From NCBI GenBank assembly GCA_008921705.1, contig VFFE01008918.1, forward strand, positions 2,075,028-2,139,027: 64,000 bases of DNA, written 5' to 3'. A program made the position numbers and the translations under genes. How positions within the stretch are numbered: the first letter of the stretch is position 1; every line of letters begins with the position of its first letter. The notes under the pieces are model-generated. The model had not been told where the DNA came from. It did no database searches and worked only from the letters and a program-made list of their open reading frames with translations. This DNA comes from Burhinus oedicnemus. Its lineage: Eukaryota > Chordata > Aves > Charadriiformes > Burhinidae. Positions 10,505 to 23,154 of this stretch are shown piece by piece.

Positions 10505-12975
10505 ATTTTACTTTTTAAGAGAGCTGGAGGGTTTATTCACACCTTTCATCTAGCAGTTGTGTGTGCCATGCCAGTGATGTGTAGGAAAATAAGAATACCA
10601 CTCTGATGAATATTCATGCCTGATGAATAGTTTTAACATTTCCACAGCTGGACTCTGGCTGAGAAATCACAGCAGCAGTCAGAAAGTAATATATGTGAAA
10701 TGAAGCTATTTTCAGGCTATATTTTCTAAATCAAATTGCCAGCTAAATGCTGATAGCTATGGATCAAATACTGTAGCCTGTAGTAAGTAGGCTTATACTG
10801 CATGAGCAAGCACATGTAGATATGAGACTATTTTGCACAGAGTGATTCTGCTTACATAAACAACACTATTCTTGTCAATAACATTATACAACACCTGTAA
10901 ACAATGTTGTAAATAAGAGTTTCCATGTCAATGAAACATCAATGTCTACAGGCAGGAAAATGCATATCTTTTATTGGAGTACATTTTTTTTTTAAATCGA
11001 TGAGTTATATTAACTGAACCAATTGTTTTCCACTTGGTAGTTGAATTAGACAGAAAAAGCTGATTTTTTTTTCTCTTTTTTTTTGTTAGAAAGGAGCAAC
11101 TACTGTAGTTAGGTATACAGTGATGTTAGAAATTAAAATATTAACCAGTGAACAGAAAAGGGCTTATCTGAAATTATACTGATAGAAAAATTTCCAGGTA
11201 ACATTGAAAAATAAAAATATCAAATTAAAAAGAGAGAATAGAGGTGGACAGGAATAAAGGAAATATTTACTTGAAATAACCTAGTAGAGTGTTCATTCAT
11301 AATTAAGACAAAATCTCTTCTGTCCTCTGTACTTCCTTGTCTACTTCTTCAGATGAGAAAGGCCATGTTACCATAAGGGCAAGGACAGAGTTCATCAAAG
11401 CGAGTTGGTGTCATTAGTGTCATTATTTACAGCTCAAGTCTTAAGCACTTTATATTGACAGAAATCAACCTTAAGACATGTAGAAAAACCTTTTTGTTGT
11501 ATCAATCTTTCTTTTCTTCTAAGTACCAGAATTTTCTTAAAGAAGGATATTCTTCTGATTTTTTTCAAGAGATCCAAATATAGATAATATTCCTTTATTA
11601 ATGACATGTTGCTCTTCTCATTGTGGGGTTTGTGCTTCTCTAGCCTATTCTGTTTTCAATAACCTATTACTTCAACAAACTTTAAGAGCTGGGGTAATAA
11701 TTTTCCTGGTGAGCTGTACCTCAGGGTGAGCATTCTTCAGAACATTTCAACAAAAAAATTGGGCCAGATGTTTCCTGGGACATGAGGGAGAAAGGGTGTT
11801 TCCCCACATGAAAAAATCTGGAGACTTATTTAAAAGACACCACATTCCAGAACAGAGATTTGAAATTAAGCAGGAATACGGTCCCCATGAAAACCAACCC
11901 ACATTTTTTCACAATGTAAATCTTTGAAGAGCACTGTTTCACATACACACAGGATAGCTTTGGCAGAACTTCATTTCCTCATTCTTATATTTAATTTTTA
12001 TGTTGTGTGAGTACCCATCAGTGCTGGAAAAGTAGGGGTACAGACTTATATATAGGACTTCACATGCAAATAGTGACTGGGCAGAAATTCCATTTAAAAT
12101 GGAGATCATAAAGCTATAATTTCTTTGGGGGCAGAGAAGCAAAATCTTTGGTTAACACTTTAAAATCAGACTTTATATCACTTTCACTTATTATTACTAT
12201 AACAAATGAACAGGTAGATGATGATGACGTAAGGTGGGGACTGACAATTCTTGTGAAAACACAAGTGATTTGAAAAGAAGCAAGAAAATTTTTAAAAAAA
12301 TTTTTTTCCTTTTTTAAATGCAATCACAATTAGCTGTTCACTAACCTGATAAAATAATGAGATTTCTTTTCATCCTTAGCAATGTGTCTTAAGCATTTTA
12401 ACTAGATGAAAATTAAACTATTTTAAATTATTTACAGTTTAATTTAGAATTCTAACTTCAGAAAGGAAACATAGGTTTCTTTTTCACACTGAGGAAAAAA
12501 AAAAAAGAAACAGAACAAAGATGATTATATCCACCAGTTGCATAAAGACAGAAAAGATTTTGTTCCTGACTTAAGTAAAAAACCAAACCCAAACCAAAGC
12601 AAACAAAACAATAAAAGCAGTAAAAAGCTGTTATTCAATTTCAAGTCAATACTGCTTTTATGAAAAAGGCCAAAAGTGCACAGTTGAAAAACACAGTGGG
12701 CAGAGATGTAGAAGAATGATATAGGTTTGAATGATGCTCAAATATCCCAATAGCCTTACCTAATTAGCTCAAATGATGGACAATTTTAAGCTCTTGGAGT
12801 AAAATACTAAAAGAGAAAAAGTTTTTATCATGCTGTGTCCATGCCTGTCAAATTATATTCTACTGTAAGGCAAGCTTGCAGCTTGTCTTGGCTGTATCTT
12901 GGCTGTACATTGCTCTGGGTGAGAGTATTCACATGAAGACCTCCTGTGTAATTTTCAGACTGAGTCTTGTTTTAG
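10505..12975. other. noncoding DNA, possible conserved patch at 10.56-10.76 kb
   Basis: No gene recognised. Bases 10560-10760 are complex, with CTGATGAATA repeated at 10603-10612 and 10620-10629, and could be regulatory. The rest holds A- and T-runs (10986, 11065, 12490) and unremarkable sequence. Confidence 0.5.
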
Positions 12976-12978
12976 AAG

Positions 12979-12979
<1 letters not shown>

Positions 12980-13029
<50 letters not shown>

Positions 13030-13060
13030 AGATGATGGTAATGATGATGATGATGATGAT
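12980..13060 (+). repeat. compound microsatellite (AAT)16 with (ATG)n
   Basis: Sixteen perfect AAT units at 12980-13027 are followed by interrupted GAT/ATG units to 13060. The open frame at 12876-13217 crosses it and reads as a poly-isoleucine and poly-methionine run, so it is not a gene. Confidence 0.97.
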
Positions 13061-13061
13061 A

Positions 13062-13945
13062 AAATACCCCAACTACAGAATGTTACTGAGAGAAATCAGA
13101 TACAAGGAAGTATCTATTATCTGCAACAGAGGCACAGTCCTATACTGTTTCCTATGCGGATTCCCATGTTTCCTTTGTTCTTGTCTTTCTCCTAATGCAA
13201 CATTTACTTCAGTTTAATCACTCAACTATTCATCCTGAAACTGCATTTGATGTTTATTAGAAAACACAGGACAGGAACATGCTACAGACACCAACAAGTT
13301 ATATGTCTTTGTGGTCTTATTCTTTAGGTCACACTGTTTCCAATATGCTTTTAAATGTTTGATGAACTGGTTTCATGAGCTGGTACATGCTGAAAGCTTT
13401 TGAGAGTAAATCAAACAAAGTAAATTTTACTTTTGAAGAAAAAAGCTGTTATCCTAAATTTAACTCTAAGACCTGTTCTAAGGATTGCCTTAAAAATAAT
13501 CTCTTTCACTCTTCTTTTTGTTGTTGATATTGTTACCTTTTTAGCTAGAAGGGTTTAATTGAAGAATAAGCTATCAAGTTGTAAGGAGATGAAGAATGAA
13601 GGTCACAGCCTTTCTATTTTATTTCTATATTACTCTAAGCCTCAAACTAGCTCCTGGGATAATGCCTGTTTCTGCAAAAATTTCTTTCCACTGATCTTTT
13701 ATTTGCTGCCCTTATAATGACAATTTTTCAAGAGCATGCAAGCATCTAATGCACAGAAACTACATCATGTGAGAAGAAGACAGCTTACTGTTGTCTTTAG
13801 CCTCACTGCAGACACAATGAGCCCTGGAATATAGATATTCAAAGAGATCTTTTGCTATATTTTTTATTGAAATCCTAAGAGATTATTAAATGTCTACTGT
13901 ACAGCTTGGGTAGTTATCAAAGTTAAGGTAGGAAGGATGCAGAGT
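13062..13945. other. noncoding DNA, no gene recognised
   Basis: AT-rich sequence without repeats I can name, lying between the AAT microsatellite and a CR1 insertion. Confidence 0.55.
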
Positions 13946-13949
13946 GCAA

Positions 13950-14234
13950 AGAGAGGCAAACAGGACAAGAAGCAATGGCCTCAAGTTGCATCAGGCGTGG
14001 TTTAGGATGGATATTAGGAAAAATTTCTTCACAGAAAGGGTATTCAAACACTGGAACAGGCTGCCCAGGGGAGTGGTGGAATGGCCATCCCTGGAGGTAT
14101 ATAAAAGATGTGTAGACATGGTGCTTAGGGACACGGTTTAGTGGTGGTTTTGGCAGTGTTAGGTTAATGGTTGGACTCAGTGATCTTAAAGGTCCCTTCC
14201 AACCTAGGTGATTCTAAGATTCTATGATTCTATG
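13950..14234 (+). mobile_element. CR1 LINE, 3' end, 5'-truncated
   Basis: CR1 is the dominant avian non-LTR retrotransposon and is usually 5'-truncated, as here. The plus strand encodes the last part of CR1 ORF2: the readable frame (13944-14141) contains [20 protein letters not shown], a hallmark of the CR1 C-terminus. The 3' UTR follows, with the familiar GGTCCCTTCCAACCTA segment. The element ends in three octamers, ATTCTAAG (14211), ATTCTATG (14219) and ATTCTATG (14227), the expected CR1 3' terminus, with no poly(A) tail. About 285 bp of a roughly 4.5 kb element remain. It is diverged but easily recognised, so it is of middling age. The 5' boundary is approximate. Confidence 0.95.
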
Positions 14235-14239
14235 AAATA

Positions 14240-16025
14240 TGACTGCATTTCTCAGATAGGAGGCTGCTGCGGAAAGAGGAAAAGACACTCAAAAGGAAGA
14301 AGGCTGAACTGAGAAGGAAGAAGAGTCCCAGAAATGTCAAAAATTTCAGTATGAGTGAATTTTAAAGCGTCAAAACAATAGATGTCTATAAGAACTTTAA
14401 TTTGGAGAGTAGGAGAATGTGGCAGGTATCTTAGCTTTAAAAGCTGCAATGCCCTTAATTTCTTATCCCGGGATGCATAACTACACTGCAGAATAATTTC
14501 TGACTTTCACATTATAAACTAGCACTCTAGGCACACTGCTTAACAAATGTAAATTTTTAAGGAGATTCTGGCAGTATGTTAGCAAGCTTTGGATGCAGGC
14601 AAATAAAAGAGATACCAAGGAATCTGAAATGCCTATACTGGCTACTTTTAGCAAGTGAAAGGCGGTGCTTAAGTCTGTCTAAAGCCGCTTGGTAAAGATG
14701 AACAAACAAATAAGCCTCTGTAACCAATATTTCTCATGTGCCTTTTATGGCAGTTGCTTGGGGTCTCCAATTCTGCCATCTTAGAGAAAAAAAATATATT
14801 GCTATTGCAGTTGCCCCATGGTGGCTGGGCTCTGCACTGGTCCAGGACTCCGAAGTTTGGCATATTGCCACATGTAGGCTTGTTGGAAGTTACTTGTTGC
14901 AGTACATTTCCTTAACCTGAAAAGTATCAATGACAGTCTGAATTTGGTAGATTTTAGAGATTCTCTGGAATTTATTTCCATGCTAGCAGTACATAAACCC
15001 ATTACAATGGTCATTCCTGTCCTAATAATTCAATCTTGTTTTTGCTAGGGATATCCAATCACTGTAGAACTTTCAGGCTTTCCATCACAATTTCTCTGCC
15101 TTTGCAGTTCTTGGGTTTCCACTTTCAGCTTTATTTCTTGCCAGCATAGGAATCTCTTCCCCATTTTCTTCCTAGGGGAAGACTACCAGAAAATTCCATT
15201 AAAATTATATGGTCCTACAGCTTTTCTCCAATGTTCTCAGCTGATTTTGTTTGATTGTTTCTACCTATAATCAGTGGATTCTTCATGGAATGGATTCAGC
15301 ATAATAGCAGACTCTCAGAAATTCCTCTTTCTTGAATTAAGAAAATAAGAAATTCCAAGGTACAATTGCATGACCAGAGCTTATTAAAATCCTCCCCAGA
15401 TTCAGGTGGATTCATAGCTGTACTTAGACTCTTGAAAGCATTGAGTTTCTTTTGGTATTGGTTTTCTTTAAACCCTACAACATATTTCATAAGTTGAGCA
15501 TATAAAATGTCCTTTTTTTTTTTTCCCCAGAAATCAAGATTTAAACTGTTAGTGGGTCAGTAAATTAAGTTTCCTGAAAAGGACACAAAGCAGCACTTAC
15601 AAGTATTTCATCAAATTCAGGTTCCTATTAACCACAATTTCTAAACCTTTTAACAAGCAGTTTCTGGTTTCTATTAAAAACTTTTATGAAACTTGCAACT
15701 AAATTAATGGAACATTGTATTGCTACATACTGCCTCTAAGACATTTTTGAAGTTTGCATAGCCTCAGGACTTATTTTTTTAAAATCAAGCCTGACTGTAA
15801 AGATTTTTAAAGTTTGTGCAAACAGCCACCTAGTGCCTCATGAAGGTTCTTGTGCTTTGAAAAGTGGGAAAAAAACCCAACCCAAACCAGATTTTGCATG
15901 GCCATAAGTCTCACTTTTTTGCATGAATTCTTCTGTTTATGACTTGACAGTCTGACCTGAGAGTTTTCTGCTTGGAAGTATTGGTCGTATACGTCTTAAA
16001 TAGCAGGATTAAAAGCTGCAAAAGA
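14240..16025. other. noncoding DNA, no gene recognised
   Basis: No exon or repeat recognised. Several overlapping small frames at 14.67-15.01 kb on both strands have no recognisable product. Confidence 0.5.
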
Positions 16026-16029
16026 TGAG

Positions 16030-16104
16030 TGACCTTATTCATAATTTGACAGAGTTTCAGGCCGCAAAAGACCATCTAGTCAGATCTCCTGAATATCACA
16101 GGTC
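16030..16104 (+). repeat. possible ancient interspersed-repeat fragment
   Basis: The stretch around ACCATCTAGTCAGATCTCCT (16070-16089), followed by GAATATCACAGGTC, resembles a segment I recall from old sauropsid repeats ('ATCATCTAGTCTGACCTCCTG...AACACAGG'). It ends against an 18-T run at 16105-16122. The match is from memory and the family is unnamed. Confidence 0.4.
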
Positions 16105-16122
16105 TTTTTTTTTTTTTTTTTT
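16105..16122. repeat. poly(T) tract, 18 T
   Basis: Uninterrupted T18. On the minus strand it would read as poly(A). Confidence 0.95.
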
Positions 16123-19100
16123 GTCAAGATATTCCTATGAAAAACTCAAAGATTTTCATTTGACTAGAGTGTGTCAATTCCCAAATAGACAACAGATGAG
16201 AGAGAAATTCTGTAATTAAATAGTACTTCTGCAGGGATTTGGGCAAGTGAGAAATGCTTAAGTGACCCCAACCACCAGCCATCAATGATTTTTGATGGAG
16301 GTTTTTGGTAGTCACATTAACTGGTTCAGTTTCCTTGGAAACTTGGGGCTTTTTCGTTGACTGATTGTAATCTTGCTCTTTGTTTATTGGATATGTGTTG
16401 TAGGAACAATTCATCCTATTCTTGAATGAGATCATGAAACTGGTAAAAGATGTCAGCTAATATCCAGTCCTTAAATTTACTCACTTAGGCATTCTAGGTC
16501 CAGTGCCATTCATGGAACAATTTATGGTGGTGATAAAGACTGCAGAAAATATTTTGCAAGCCACAAGTTAAAAGCTTAGTCCTACTCATTTTGACAAAGC
16601 TTGTACTGAATAGTATGTTAGGAGTTCAGAAAAATATTCCCATAATGAGTTAAATGTGTGGTATTAGAATTTGAGCCTAACACTTCAGGTAAAGTATTAA
16701 CACACTACGCAGAATTGATGTGATTAAGGAAAAGGACGACTGCTGAAACTATTCCTGTTCTCTCCCCCCCTACATCAAAATGATATATGCTAATCATGCA
16801 CACATGCCTTCCTCATAACACTCATGCAATTATTATTAATTATTTCTATTATAGTCCTGCCTAGAAACCTCAAGAAAAATCAAAGCTTCATTGTGCTACT
16901 TGCTGCATGAACTGCTGGAAACTTGCAGTCTCTGACCTGAGTTTAAATAGACAAAGCAAAAGAGAAACAACATGATCTGCACAAGTTCAGACGGGCTGAA
17001 TGAGCAGTGGACAAGGGCCTTCAGCACTCCATCCACACCCAGTCTTGGGAAAATCTGTCTCCTGAGCCTTCATGATGGCCATATGTCATATTTTGTACTT
17101 GGGTAAGCTTTTCAAGCAGTGCTAATATCAGTTCACACTCTAGCCATTTTTACATATAGTAGGCCTAAAACCAAAGTAATAATTACAAAATTTAAGAAGG
17201 GTGCAAAACAAATACAAGAGCATACCATTTGTCATGCTTTGTTTTTCAGCGTCACACTAGCAAATGTGCTGTATCCATTAACCTTTTTGCAAAGAGCAGA
17301 AGGTAAGCTAGTTAACATTTGACAGCTTTACGGAGTCTATTGACTTCTAATGAAAAATTCACCACTACAAGCTACTTTCCTCATATCTGTCTACTTCATA
17401 CAGTTTGTCACTGAGACAGCCCTTAAAATCTTCATGTTTTACTCTCCAAGGTTCCCATATTCCTTTAGCAAGCAGAAGCAGACATTATCGTGATGATTTA
17501 TTTACTACATGAGCTTTAATTTGTTCACTCTAAGTTCACTCCATGCGGAAGATGACTTTCAGGTTGTTAGCTGATAGCATATGCTGTACAAAACACAAGC
17601 ATTTTGTTGCTTGGTCCTATCCAGTAGTGGACTGGGCCTCTGTCAGACTGCTGGATGCAATGAACACTCACTGTGTGGAAAGGTTAATGGGTACAACATG
17701 TCCTTCTTGCACCTTGGAGAGCATACAGCACGTTCCCAAAATTACAGGAAGATTAAAACCAGTGCTGATAACATTGAATGCTTGTGTGAAGATGCAGGTG
17801 CTCTAACAACAAGTTTGTGGCAGAATCTCAAAGGGGAGAGGGCTGAGAGCAATTCCCACTCCGCAGTGTAATCAATCATTGGACTAGTGTGTAATTAATA
17901 CACCAGGTATATCACATAGTACTTTTCCTTTTCAGAATGCTTAACTGTATTTTCAAGGTAGCTCAGCAGTCCTAGTGTCTACCTGATATAACTATGATAA
18001 AGAAATGTTAAAAAAACCCAAACAAACATTATTAAATGCTCCCAGGAATAAAAGAATATACAATTTCGGGTAACAATAACTTTGCTTTAAGTTTCAGGCG
18101 TATACATGAATGTATTTGTTTTATACAGCAGTGTTGTTACAGGTCCAAGGGATAAAAACGTTAAGTAGATAAATTTTACTCAATGACAGGATAAATTTAA
18201 CTGTATTCCAGTTCTGCACAGGAAAACCTGACAGGCCCAAAAGTATCCAAGATGAACACAAAAAGTCGTCTATATGCAGAAGGCAAGGTGAAAGATAGGG
18301 AAAGAACAGATTCTTCATGTTCTAAGAAGTTGCTTCTGAAGCTCCCTAAAAAATCTAGATTAATGCTAATCTTCTTAGAAACACATATCTAGAGTCCTTT
18401 TAAGAGAAGATCTAGTCAGCATATGCAAAAAAGCAAGAGGTTATAAATGCAAATATTAAAACAGGTTTCATGATGCCTTTGATCTGCAGGTACGAGGCAG
18501 GTGACATACTACATACCATGACCACTTGATTAAGCATACAAAAATGAATGAAATTTTTAAAAAGCACATACCTACATGGCCTCAGGAGACAGCTCTTCAA
18601 AAACCCCAATGTTTTGGGGGAACCAGGTGGAGCTTGCTTTCTCCCATCTCTCTGTCTTTTTCACAGACATAAAATGTCAGAACCAAAACCGAAAAGCCTG
18701 ACGGTCAGTAGTGCTATTGCTTTCTACCTGTAGCTCCATGCTGGTCACAAAGCATTCAACCTCTGTCTTGCTGTACTTTGAAACTTGTTAATCTATATAT
18801 GAAAAGCTAGAATGCTCTTCTAGATATCTCTTTTTCAGCCATTTTAAAAAAAGGCTTAGGAAGGTATTTGATACATCAAAAAAAAAAAAGCTTTTTTGCT
18901 TAAGTACAAAGTGTAACTATACCATGGACATGAAGGGAGCAAGGATTTCTTTGGCTCTTCTGCAGTTTTCAGAACTGATACACAGCTTACATAGCAGTAT
19001 TATACACTCTGTCCTATGTTGCTATTAATGGTAGGATTCACTGGTATTGTGGATCTGTGCATTGATGCATTCATTGAACTGCAGATTCTTACTCCTGTAA

Positions 19101-20655
19101 GTGTCAGCAAGCCTTTTACTAATGTCAAATGTAATATCAAGGCAGGCTCTCGAGATATTTGCCTTGTTGGAGGTAGTCAGATGATCAGTATGTTTAACGT
19201 AGACTGCTGAAGAGTAAAATATTTTCTGTGGGGTTGCACTTTGTAATGCAATTTGTAGATGGCACATAACCCAGCTGCAGTTCGTACAACTACACATGTA
19301 CCAGCATGACAATCCCAAGCATGGTAAGATCGCAACACCATGAAGGACACTGTGGAGTGTCATTAGAAATTGAAAGGCTTGTTTGCAATTAATCTGGATC
19401 TTTAACATCTTACTTGTGGCAAACTTGGCTTCTTCCTGTTTTCTGAATCTTCCTATCTTTGATCTATCTTCTTATTTGACTTTTGGTTTTGATTACTCAT
19501 ATATACTAAACTGTATATTATTCTGTTTCTAATGTTTATTTACATGCTATTTACTGTATTATCTTATAGCAGACCATAAGCTTAGATCTCCTTAAAAGAG
19601 TTAAGTCCAAACACCAGATCTGCAGCAATAGCTGCTGATAACAACAGCTCATCTCTTGGGTTCCTTGGGAAACCCTGTCCCATCCTAACAGACCCAGAAG
19701 ATGAGCTCATTACTTATTCTTCCTTGACTACCTCTGAGCTGGGCAGCCACTAGTAAAGAATACTACAGCCTGTCTTTTCAGCAGTGTGACAGATGACAGG
19801 TATATCTTTGCTCTCTATTCAGCTCCCTAACCCACATTGCAGTTCAGGATTTAAAATATCTGCAGCTCTAACTGGAACACAAAAAGAAAGGTCATGATGT
19901 ACAAATCTGCTTTATTGATGCAACAGCTAGGGCAAAAGGGGCAGCTCTTTGGCAAACAAAACTTTCCTATATGCCAGTTTTATATAGTAGAATAAGCTCC
20001 CTAAATAACCAAGGGGTTATCACAGATCTCATCATTTGTTGCACATTAAAGGTATGTTTCTTTGACCGTTATTCTTCTGATATTATATCCTAGACATGTG
20101 TCTATGTGAATTGGGGGGGAGGGAGGAATTAAAAAAATGAAAAGCAATCCAAGCACCTAAAACTCAGCTGAAAGAGGAAACCACTGCAGAGGAAGGAACA
20201 AACAGATCATGACCATTGCTTAGTGAGCTATTAGGGAATTCTAACAATACCTATAACTGTAATATGCAAAATAAATTTAATGAAACTGTACAGTAAAATA
20301 TAGTTTTAGAACTCATTCCTTCAGATCTGTAGATCCTAAAGAAATAAAATCATCAAATAATCCATAGAATGGTTTTCTACTCTTCTCTTCTTAAGGTCTC
20401 ACATTTGAGTTGAGCAGGCCAATTTCTTTTCTACATGAATACTTCTTCTATTTTACGTACACAAATCCGTAAGTTAAAATTATTTACAAAATTGCTCTGA
20501 AGCATCAAATATGGTAAAGATTAATGCTTCTTGATTTTGACTGCTCATTTGACACAAAACCTTCCATGTCAGGTTCACAAACATTTAATAATAGCACAGA
20601 AAACCTTCAATTCTAAAGCTGCATTTGTTTCTTTGTTCTTTTATATATTTTACTT
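16123..20655. other. noncoding DNA, no gene recognised
   Basis: Four and a half kilobases with no repeat or gene I can name. The longest frame is 127 codons on the minus strand (19025-19408). It is rich in Cys, Ser and Leu, has no domain I recognise and has no clear flanking splice signals, so I treat it as chance. Paired frames at 17543-17871 overlap each other and are also unrecognised. Confidence 0.5.
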
Positions 20656-21095
20656 CACAGACTCACAGAAACACAGAATGATTGAGGTGGGAAGGGGCCT
20701 CTGGAGATCACCTGGTCCAACTCCTCTGATGTAGCCAGGCTGCCTAGACCCAGTTGCCCAGGACTGTGCCCAGACATTTTTTTTAATATCTCTAAGGATG
20801 GAAAGTCTACAACCTCTCTGGGCAACCGTTGCCAGTGCTCCATCACCCTCACAGTAAAAAAGTTTTTTCTGGTGTTCGAAGGGAACCTGTGTTTCAGTTT
20901 CTGCCCATTGCTTCTTGTCCTGTGATTGGGCACCACTGAAAAGAGCCTGGCTCTGTCCTCTTTGCACCTTCTCTTCAGCTATTTCTATACATTAATAAGA
21001 TCCCCTTGAGCCTTCTCTTCTTCAGGCTCGCTCAGCTTTTCCTCATATATGAGGTACTACGGTCCCTTTCCATAATTCTATTGATTTGCTTCCAA
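20656..21095 (-). mobile_element. CR1 LINE, 3' portion, minus strand
   Basis: This is a second avian CR1 in reverse orientation. Its 3' terminus is at low coordinates, where three octamers (CACAGACT, CACAGAAA, CACAGAAT, complements of the ATTCTGTG class) lie at 20656-20679. Next comes the complement of the conserved 3' UTR (GGGAAGGGGCCTCTGGAGAT at 20690). The minus-strand frame at 20655-20936 reads NTRKNFFTVRVMEHWQRLPR, the CR1 ORF2 C-terminus. Sequence further in (GCACCTTCTCTTCAGC and beyond) matches the region just upstream in CR1. It breaks down near 21.09 kb, where the element is truncated or too decayed to follow. It is nonautonomous and dead. Confidence 0.94.
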
Positions 21096-21099
21096 CAGT

Positions 21100-22940
21100 A
21101 ACGGCATTAAAATATCTTTGGCCTTATTCAAGTAAGCTCAATAAATACGCAAAACTGATGGCAAAAGTAAACAGAGACTAGTTAATGAAAGGTAATAAAA
21201 ACCTTGTCAAACTGCTGTGTCAGTTAATATTCTGTCATGTCCTCTACCATTGCAATACACTACCATGGCAACTGGAAGTGCAAATATGAAGACACTGAGC
21301 ATTATGGTTTTTCCGATGTCCTGAATATCTCCATCTGTTCCTCTGTGAGACTATAGTGGTGAGAACTGTTCATTCTATATATGTGGTATACTGGCCCAAC
21401 AGGTACCCATGAACTTGAAAATAATACATGTGCTACAAGATGTAAAAAATTAACCTATGATCTGCATCTTTTTTATTTTAGCAGTTGTATGTGTATTTTG
21501 AATCTTTCTCAAACATTGCTTGGAATCATACGGCTTAAATCTGAAATTCATAATCCTTTGTCACTGAGCAAAATGCCCCCTGAGAGGAGACCATTTCTCC
21601 CATTTCTGAGGAGAAAACTCATCACTGTGTAGATGAAAACACAGCAGATATCTCTATCTTGCAAAGGGGAAGGGAATAGCTCTCCATTAGTAGTATTTAT
21701 TAATAATTAAGTACTAGTTCATTACATTACTGGTGTCTGGGAGACTCCTGAAAGACGCGAGACATCACAATCTGATGTTTTAGAGAGCTGATGGGAACAA
21801 ACCTGACCAAACTTTTATAATATGGTGGAAGAAGTCTTCAATATATTTTGCAGAAATTACTCTAAAAGGTTTTCAGGGCACAATTTCCAAAATAGAAAGG
21901 TAGCCTCGTTCTCTCCCTGTTGTAAATGGTTACACTCACTTACTCTCACAGGTTCATATGCTTTCTAATATTTTGACAAATAAAAAAACTCCCTAGACAA
22001 TCTGAAAACATCTCATTTTGCAAGCAAAACAGTTCAAAAGATCTTCTTTCCTGTCTTATGTGTAACAAAAGCAACTGTTCAGCTTCCAAAAGTTGATACA
22101 AAGGAGAAGTGCCCTGATATTCAGCATAAACAACATACATCAGGTAGTTTGGCTTTAGTAAGCTTTCAACTATTCCAATGGAAGGAAAAGTTGCATGAAA
22201 TTAGTCACCCACTTTTGTCTTCTTCTGCTCTTTCTTTTCCAGATGTGCAAGCTGTTGATGCAGAGGCTCTAAAATATAATGTGAAAAGGAAGAGCAAATA
22301 CAAATCCTTTGGAATAGAAAGGCAGAATTCTACCCAATTATTTTCCAAATTTGGATATTTTTAGTTTTGTTTTCTTCTATGTTCAGCTTGGGCAACTGAA
22401 CATGACTAATGAGTTAATATTATTTATCACTAAAACTTAAATTCAGGACATGTATTTACTTTCGCTATCTGCAGATATTAAAAAGACACCTTTATACAGG
22501 TTTTAAAAGGGCATTTGACCCAGTATCCCTCTTGTCCTTGCATAATTTTTAAACGTATAATCCCAAGTGTAAAAATCAGCAAATCGATAGCCATATACAC
22601 TGTGATTATATGTTTTACAAACTTTCATGTGCAAGTGGTATTAGAGCTGTGATGGTGGCCAGGTCTTGTTCAACCCTTTTTTTGGTGGGGAAGATATTTA
22701 TACCAGCTGGAGTGAGCTCTGTTGAAAGTCCTAAATAACAGGACAAGACTTACATAATTTTAATAAATGAGACAAGCTTTCGTCTTTAACTTGGGGTTAA
22801 TTTAGTTATGTTATAGACACTGTTTCTTTTTCAGTCTTTTTCTTTTTGTTGCAGGCATCCTTATGAAACACTCAGTTCAATTTCACAAAGGATGCTAAGA
22901 TAGCTCTGTTCAGCATCATTGCATCCAAGTATTTTGTGCT
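21100..22940. other. noncoding DNA, no gene recognised
   Basis: No repeat or coding signal recognised. Small frames at 21381-21632, 21946-22140 and 22149-22364 are not identifiable. Confidence 0.5.
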
Positions 22941-22943
22941 TAC

Positions 22944-23112
22944 CTGCCAGGGCTCAGGTAGACACCCCAGATCCATATGTGTTGGATGAAGGTAGAGTCA
23001 AAGCCTAGAAGTTGCAATCCTTTTACACAGCAAGCATGTAAACCCATCAAAGAAAAATACGAAGTGAACATGACCCTCAATCCCCACTCCACCAGGCTCA
23101 GAGTTGTGTCAC
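22944..23112 (-). other. cryptic exon-like segment (unproven)
   Basis: On the minus strand a long T-run followed by GTAG (AG at 23114-23113) forms a textbook acceptor. A CAG|GTAAGC donor lies at 22944/22943. The 169 bases between them are open in one frame (including LVEWGLRVMFTSYFSLMG). I do not recognise the protein. The acceptor's pyrimidine tract is simply the complement of the adjacent poly(A) run, so the arrangement may be chance. Confidence 0.12.
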
Positions 23113-23114
23113 TA

Positions 23115-23116
<2 letters not shown>

Positions 23117-23150
<34 letters not shown>
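23117..23150. repeat. poly(A) tract, 34 A
   Basis: Uninterrupted A34. The sequence before it is not a repeat family or processed gene that I recognise, so retroposon origin is unproven. Confidence 0.95.
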
Positions 23151-23153
<3 letters not shown>

Positions 23154-23154
23154 T

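Noticed and set aside
12876..13217. 113-codon plus-strand frame
   Set aside because: Its central part is poly-Ile and poly-Met from the AAT/ATG microsatellite, and the flanks match no protein.
19025..19408. 127-codon minus-strand frame
   Set aside because: No recognisable domain and no convincing splice context. A plus-strand frame overlaps it. The length is reachable by chance in 64 kb.
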